This document shows, in pieces, positions 59,232 to 64,000 of a DNA stretch of 64,000 bases. The position numbers and the translations under genes were made by a program. The notes beneath the pieces were generated by a model. That model searched no databases and was not told the origin of the DNA. It worked only from the letters and a program-made list of their open reading frames with translations. Every line of letters begins with the position of its first letter. Position 1 is the stretch's first letter. The stretch comes from Coenobita brevimanus (Eukaryota > Arthropoda > Malacostraca > Decapoda > Coenobitidae), in NCBI GenBank assembly GCA_032717465.1, contig CM064664.1:303001-367000 (forward strand), in the 5' to 3' direction.

Positions 59232-59418
59232 GAGTGCTCATGTTGGTACCCCTCTAAACATGCAGCTGATAATATCCCGGAACTTTGCTAAACTAGATGG
59301 CACTTCCCCCTTGTATATAGGCAAGGAAATGCTGGTACAGTTTTCGATAGCCTGGCCAGTGCCTCATGATGCCCCATATACACCTCAAATTGACAAATGT
59401 CTGCGGATTATATCGCAG
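59232..59418 (+). CDS. Ionotropic receptor, exon 8 (end of S2)
   Basis: Bounded by CTTTTTTTCAG and GTGGGT. It encodes 'SAHVGTPLNMQLIISRNFAK', 'LDGTSPLYIGKEMLVQ', then 'WPVPHDAPYTPQIDKCLRII'. 'DG.S.LY.G.E......WP.PHDAPY...ID' is the signature end of S2 in crustacean IRs. It begins with the last base of a Met codon and ends on a full codon ('ISQ'). The next expected coding ('AGLY.KW', then the last transmembrane helix) is not found directly downstream. A long LTR element ends 109 bases upstream. Confidence 0.9.
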
Positions 59419-60263
59419 GTGGGTGAGAGACTTTAATCTCTTGGCTTAATATGTTTTTTACACGAAATCACTCCATATCTGAGTAACAATGACTGAAGAT
59501 AACAGAATTATTAAAGATATTGTAGTAAAGAAGTTATTACTTTCACAAGGATGATGTCTTATATATTCTGTTTTTGAGACCTCCAAGCACTTTTACTAAG
59601 TTGGAGATAAATCTGTACTAGTCTAAGTCTTCGATGAGTTTATCCTGAGATGAATAAACGTTCTCTGTTGATGACAAGAGAATTGAACTGAATTATTGGA
59701 AATAAAAATTGTGGCGCTGCAACAGTTCGATTATATGACGCCGAATAAACGTTAAAACCTGTGTACTAACACAAAATCGATACCTCTATCAAGGAAAAAA
59801 AATGGCAACAAAGTAAGTAAATTCTCTATCAACTATAAATGGTGTAAGAAGTTCACTTCCTTAAGAAAAAAAAAATATCAGATAGCCAGAGGTTCCTTCA
59901 AGTATGAAGGACAGAGAGTAGGCACCATCCGTCCTGCTATGCCTATGGAGAAACCTCCACCGCAGGTCCCACTGACTCGGACACAGGACTAGCATGTGAC
60001 GGACAGTAAGGGGAACAAAGCCATCATCAAAATACGGTTAGCCCCACCACACATTAGGGACTCATGACTAAGCCATGAGTGCCCAATGCATAGCGGGACA
60101 CTACCATGCCCTGAAAAACATCCCTTAATTTATTATTATCCAGTGGAGGGCGATAATGGTTCCGTAGGTAGCTATTGCCAAGCGACTTCTTGGCCGAAAA
60201 TTCGAGTCTTACAGAACTGAAAGAAACGCAGATCATCGCCATGGAAATGTTCGCGTACATCCA

Positions 60264-60304
<41 letters not shown>

Positions 60305-60499
60305 CCACATAAAGGCATGTGGTAGCGATATAAAATGGCCAGAAGTTGAACAGCTGGTGGTGCTAGCAACGCAACCACTCGTGGTGAGCGATGTGAGGAA
60401 GGGCACCGGGCAAGAACCACTTGTGATTACTGTATCATCAACCCATTCTCTCTCTCTCTCTCTAATTACTAGAAATGACCATACATACTGTATACTGGT

Positions 60500-60540
<41 letters not shown>

Positions 60541-60899
60541 AGCATATATGGGGCAGTGTGATGATGGTATTGGGAGTTGCCACCTGCCCCTATTTCCCGT
60601 AAAATTTTCAGCCACCTACTCCTTGTGGCGCAGTTTTGGTACGCCTTTGAAAATCGTACTCTTTTTGAGACCTATCGCTTTCGACTCTATCAAGTCCCAA
60701 ATAAGGCCCATCGCTCTCCTCGAGTTAAAACAACATCCCTCAGGCTCTGCCAAAAAATAAGAATCATACTTCAAGTATGATGCCATATTGGAAGCAGGAA
60801 GGGGGTAGTTGGCAGGGGTCATCGAGAAGCGGATTTTGTTGATGTCCAGTCGCCAAACTTTCCACCTGGGCCGCCTAGCCGCGAGAGGTGGGAAATGGG
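59419..60899. other. Intron downstream of IR exon 8
   Basis: No gene recognised. Microsatellites: (TA)n at about 60269-60301 and (CT)n at about 60444-60463 and 60501-60539. Confidence 0.6.
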
Positions 60900-60985
60900 T
60901 GCTATGGTCGTACCATTCTAAAGTGGCGGTTTGGGTGGGGCACGAACCTCTGTACAGTGTTGCCACGTTTTCCATACTCGCGATG

Positions 60986-61018
<33 letters not shown>

Positions 61019-61240
61019 TGGGGGGATGTGCATCACCCTAGGGAATTTTGTTTCTTTTATGTCTTATAAACTTGTGCTTTCATTTCTTTATTTTGTTTTT
61101 TATTATATTACTGTTTTACATATGACGCCAGATGACCTCGGTGTTACGGCGCCTTTTCATTGAATCATTCTCGCCCTCCTTCCTTCCCTCCTTCATCTTT
61201 CCCTCAGCTTGACAATGCACTCAACACTGCCCCTTGCCTG

Positions 61241-61275
<35 letters not shown>

Positions 61276-62160
61276 TGGGGAGATGTGCGTCACCCTTGGG
61301 AATTTTGTTTCTTTTATGAGTGACTTATAAACTTGTGCTTTCATTTCTTTATTTTGTTTTTATTATATCTAATTATGTTTAAAAATATTATTGTTTTACA
61401 TATGGCGCCAGATGACCTCGTTGTTGTGGCGCCATGATTTGTTTTCATTCAATCACTGTCTCCCTTCTTCCTTCCCTCCTTCCTTCATCTCTCATTCAGC
61501 TGCACTCAACACTGCCCCTGGTCTGCCTTCCCCCCCACCCTCTCTCTCTCTCTCTCTCGTCTGTGGTATTTTAGGATACATTTTGGTTATTTTCTTTTAC
61601 GTTATAATGTACATATTGTAAATTTGACTTTATTTCCACACCACCCAGGAGGTTAAAGCCTTGGCGCATTTTTTTTTTAAGAGGTGTCCCCAAACAGGCC
61701 TATTCCTCTATCCCTCACAGATGACCAGGTCGGACTGGGTGTGTGTGAGTGTTGCCGCTCACGAGGGTTTAATGTATATATATTTTTTTTACTAAGAAAC
61801 TGGCATAATTTTTCTTATATTCCTGCACATTATCTTATAATCATAATTGTGACATTATTACCAACCCCAGAAATACGGTAACAGCCAATGAAAGTGACTA
61901 CTTTTTTTTTAAGCAACACTGTAAAATAATTATTCCACGTTTCTGTATTGCCGTATAAATATTTTACGCATAATCAGTTTACTGTTCTTTCATATATTAT
62001 AATACACACGTTACCATTATATTCTTATGTGTTTATCTTATTGTGATGCCTATTACATATATCAGAGCCGTTCACATAGCGGGTATGGAACACGTGGCAA
62101 CACTGTACAGAGGTTTGTGCCCCACCCAAACCGCCAATTAAGATTGGTACCACCATAGCA
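60900..62160. mobile_element. Foldback element with 86-base inverted termini
   Basis: The sequence at 60900-60985 (TGCTATGGTCGTACC, GGCGGTTTGGGTGGGGCACG, CAGTGTTGCCACG) reappears in reverse complement at 62075-62160 with about 85-90% matching by eye. The interior is non-coding and holds a tandem duplication and CT microsatellites. Probably a non-autonomous DNA transposon; no clear target duplication was found. Confidence 0.65.
60987..61558. repeat. Two-copy tandem duplication with (CT)n junctions
   Basis: Units at about 60987-61240 and 61241-61558 each start with a (CT)n run, then share 'GGGAATTTTGTTTCTTTTAT', 'CTTTCATTTCTTTATTTTG', 'GGCGCCAGATGACCTCG' (first copy GACGCCAGATGACCTCG) and 'CACTCAACACTGCCCCT'. 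Confidence 0.8.
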
Positions 62161-62280
62161 ACAGTGTATCTGTTTGTTCGTGTATACATGCTTGACGAAA
62201 GTTCGGATCATCAACTCTCTTCATCCGTAGTGAACCTCCGTCAGAGTCAGAGTTCATCCCATAGATGTCTGGGTGCAAAG

Positions 62281-62450
62281 TTGAGTGGGGAGAAAAATGT
62301 CTCAGCAGTTGAGTGGGGAGAAAAATGTCTCAGGAGTTGGGTGGGGAGAAAAATGTCTCAGGAGTTGGGTGGGGAAAGAAATGTCTCACCAGTTGGGTGG
62401 GGAGAAAAATGTCTAACCAGTTGGGTGGGGAGAAAAATGTCTCAGGAGTA
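62281..62450. repeat. 28-base minisatellite, six units
   Basis: Consensus GTTGGGTGGGGAGAAAAATG followed by TCTCAGGA; six consecutive copies start at 62281, 62309, 62337, 62365, 62393 and 62421 with one to four changes each. Confidence 0.9.
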
Positions 62451-62473
62451 AGGCGGCTCTCCCATCGCCTTAG

Positions 62474-62712
62474 CCAGTTACATGAAACTGGTCGCACGGA
62501 AAATTGTTGTGTGCCACATGTCGCGCTGACCAGGACCAAATAAATTTGACTATTTTAATTTCATAATAAGGTAATATATATAATATTATGATATAAACAT
62601 ACACTATTATATATAATACAATAATATATATTATACAATACTTATTTGGCCTTGGTCTGTACAACCTGTGGCACACAACAATTCATAGCGACTGGTTTCC
62701 TGCAACTGGTCG
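62474..62712. mobile_element. Short foldback element (MITE-like)
   Basis: Arms of about 70 bases at 62474-62545 and 62642-62712 are inverted copies sharing 'AATTGTTGTGTGCCACA', 'GACCA.G.CCAAATAA' and 'GAAAC..GTCGC'. The loop is AT-rich. It could form a long hairpin. Confidence 0.7.
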
Positions 62713-64000
62713 AGCCGGTGGGAGAGTTGCTTAAGGGGGGAGCTTGGCATAGTGAAGGCCAGGGCAGGCACCAGACGGAAAGGGGAAGAGGTTCCGTTAT
62801 TCATACCACCAGTGATAATAACTGCCGAACTAGTTTTTGAGATCCATTAGCATTCTACTAAATATTTGCACTCTTAACAATAATAAACATTTTATTTTCT
62901 ATGTTGTTTTTACATTGTTACCATAACATGTTAATGCACTATATACTGGAATCGCTCCAAGTCTTGCTCTCTCTCACTCTTTCCTTATATCAACAATTCT
63001 ATTTCATAGGGTTACCACTTGATACCATTATCAGTATAGGTTGAAGAGGAATGCATTTACCTGACATCGCCGTCCAATTACAAGATTACCCGCCATATTC
63101 ACATCAGGAATGACAGTGACCAATAATCATTAGGATGATGTTCAGACACTGTTAACGGTTGCTTATTTCCTCGTTCGTAGTACTTCAGGTAGGTGTTTTC
63201 ATGTGTTCTGTGGTTGCACCACGAGGTTAAAATATTGTCATTTCAGCAGGCAGAGTTTGTGCATACTGAGGTCGAATGTGGCTATTATATCAGCTTTGAT
63301 AATGACTTACCGTATCATATTTCATATGACTATGGTCATTACAGCACACCTTTATAGTCCATTCAGGGAACGAATGACTAAAGTACACATTACAAGGAAA
63401 ACTGATTGTGAGCAGTGCAGCTTATGCATGAGGTCACACATTTACACACTCATCGATTATTCACCGAACAACATTATCTCACATTATAGCAAAATGAAGA
63501 CACCACCTCTCCATCACAGTATACAAAAGCTTCCAGTCATTTTAAGCACAATTGCTATTGATTCATGAATAATAGGGACATTTATATCACCACTGCCTCT
63601 GATATTACTTATGTGATTGGTAAATGCAACATAACGAACATGAAATTATTATTACAGGCTGAAACACTCAGGGATGGATACATCACGTCAGTCGACTCAT
63701 GACTAGCTGACTCGAGGCAGTATTCTGCCTCAACGAACAAGTTTCAACCTCTGACATCTAAAGTTCCTATCTCTCCTATCTATCTATCTATCTATATACC
63801 TAGGCTGCTTCCCCCAAGGAAAGGGAGGTAGCCGAGACAGGACGACACACTCCTCATTACTCATCCATTCAAACACATTATTTCGCATCTTAGCCCCAAA
63901 GGGGGGAAGGAGCAGATCCTCACCGCATCACACCGCACAAGGGTCAACTGCACAGTGCAGTCAGTGACATCCGCAGCAAGGCCTGACAGCAGAGCTGGTT
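62713..64000. other. Unassigned DNA at the window end, possible IR terminal exon
   Basis: Two frames follow AG acceptors in the right phase for exon 8: 63658-63702 (after ATTATTACAG; 'AETLRDGYITSVDS' then TGA) and 63250-63356. Neither resembles the expected IR C-terminus, so a real last exon probably lies beyond 64000. A TCTA microsatellite is at 63776-63795. Confidence 0.2.

Overview
This is a eukaryotic, intron-rich and transposon-saturated window. Gene content and repeat style (piggyBac, RTE and jockey-like LINEs, Ty3/gypsy elements, tRNA-derived SINEs, many TA/CT/TG microsatellites) suggest a decapod crustacean or close relative. That is inference from family resemblance; nothing in the sequence names the species.

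One host gene can be assembled. It lies on the + strand and encodes a divergent, chemosensory-type ionotropic receptor (IR, iGluR superfamily). Eight exons (11560-11674, 15397-15525, 22403-22574, 35690-35766, 40152-40311, 41992-42257, 43128-43262, 59232-59418) have AG/GT borders, matching phases and no internal stop. They spell about 413 residues: extracellular N-region, ligand-binding lobe S1, first transmembrane helix, pore loop, M3-like helix and lobe S2. The 5' start and the last transmembrane exon are not convincingly present. About 48 kb of DNA separates the first and last exons seen, nearly all of it intron filled with mobile DNA.

Layout. 1-11.5 kb: upstream or intronic DNA with jockey-like LINE fragments, one carrying a nested piggyBac, then RTE LINE 1 and a decayed piggyBac. 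11.6-15.5 kb: IR exons 1-2 around RTE LINE 2. 15.7-22 kb: a nearly complete minus-strand Ty3/gypsy element whose integrase lies upstream of reverse transcriptase. 22.4 kb: exon 3. 23-34.5 kb: a second gypsy element with a Harbinger-type MITE in its integrase, and a piggyBac plus a nearly intact RTE LINE in its 3' LTR. 35.7-43.3 kb: exons 4-7 with a solo LTR and a SINE. 43.4-59.1 kb: jockey-like LINE, second SINE, THAP-domain P-type transposon remnant, 163-bp satellite, and a gag-only LTR element with about 2.1-kb LTRs. 59.2 kb: exon 8. 59.4-64 kb: intron with foldback elements and microsatellites.

Most transposon genes are broken. The IR exons are open, which suggests the receptor is maintained while its introns absorb insertions.
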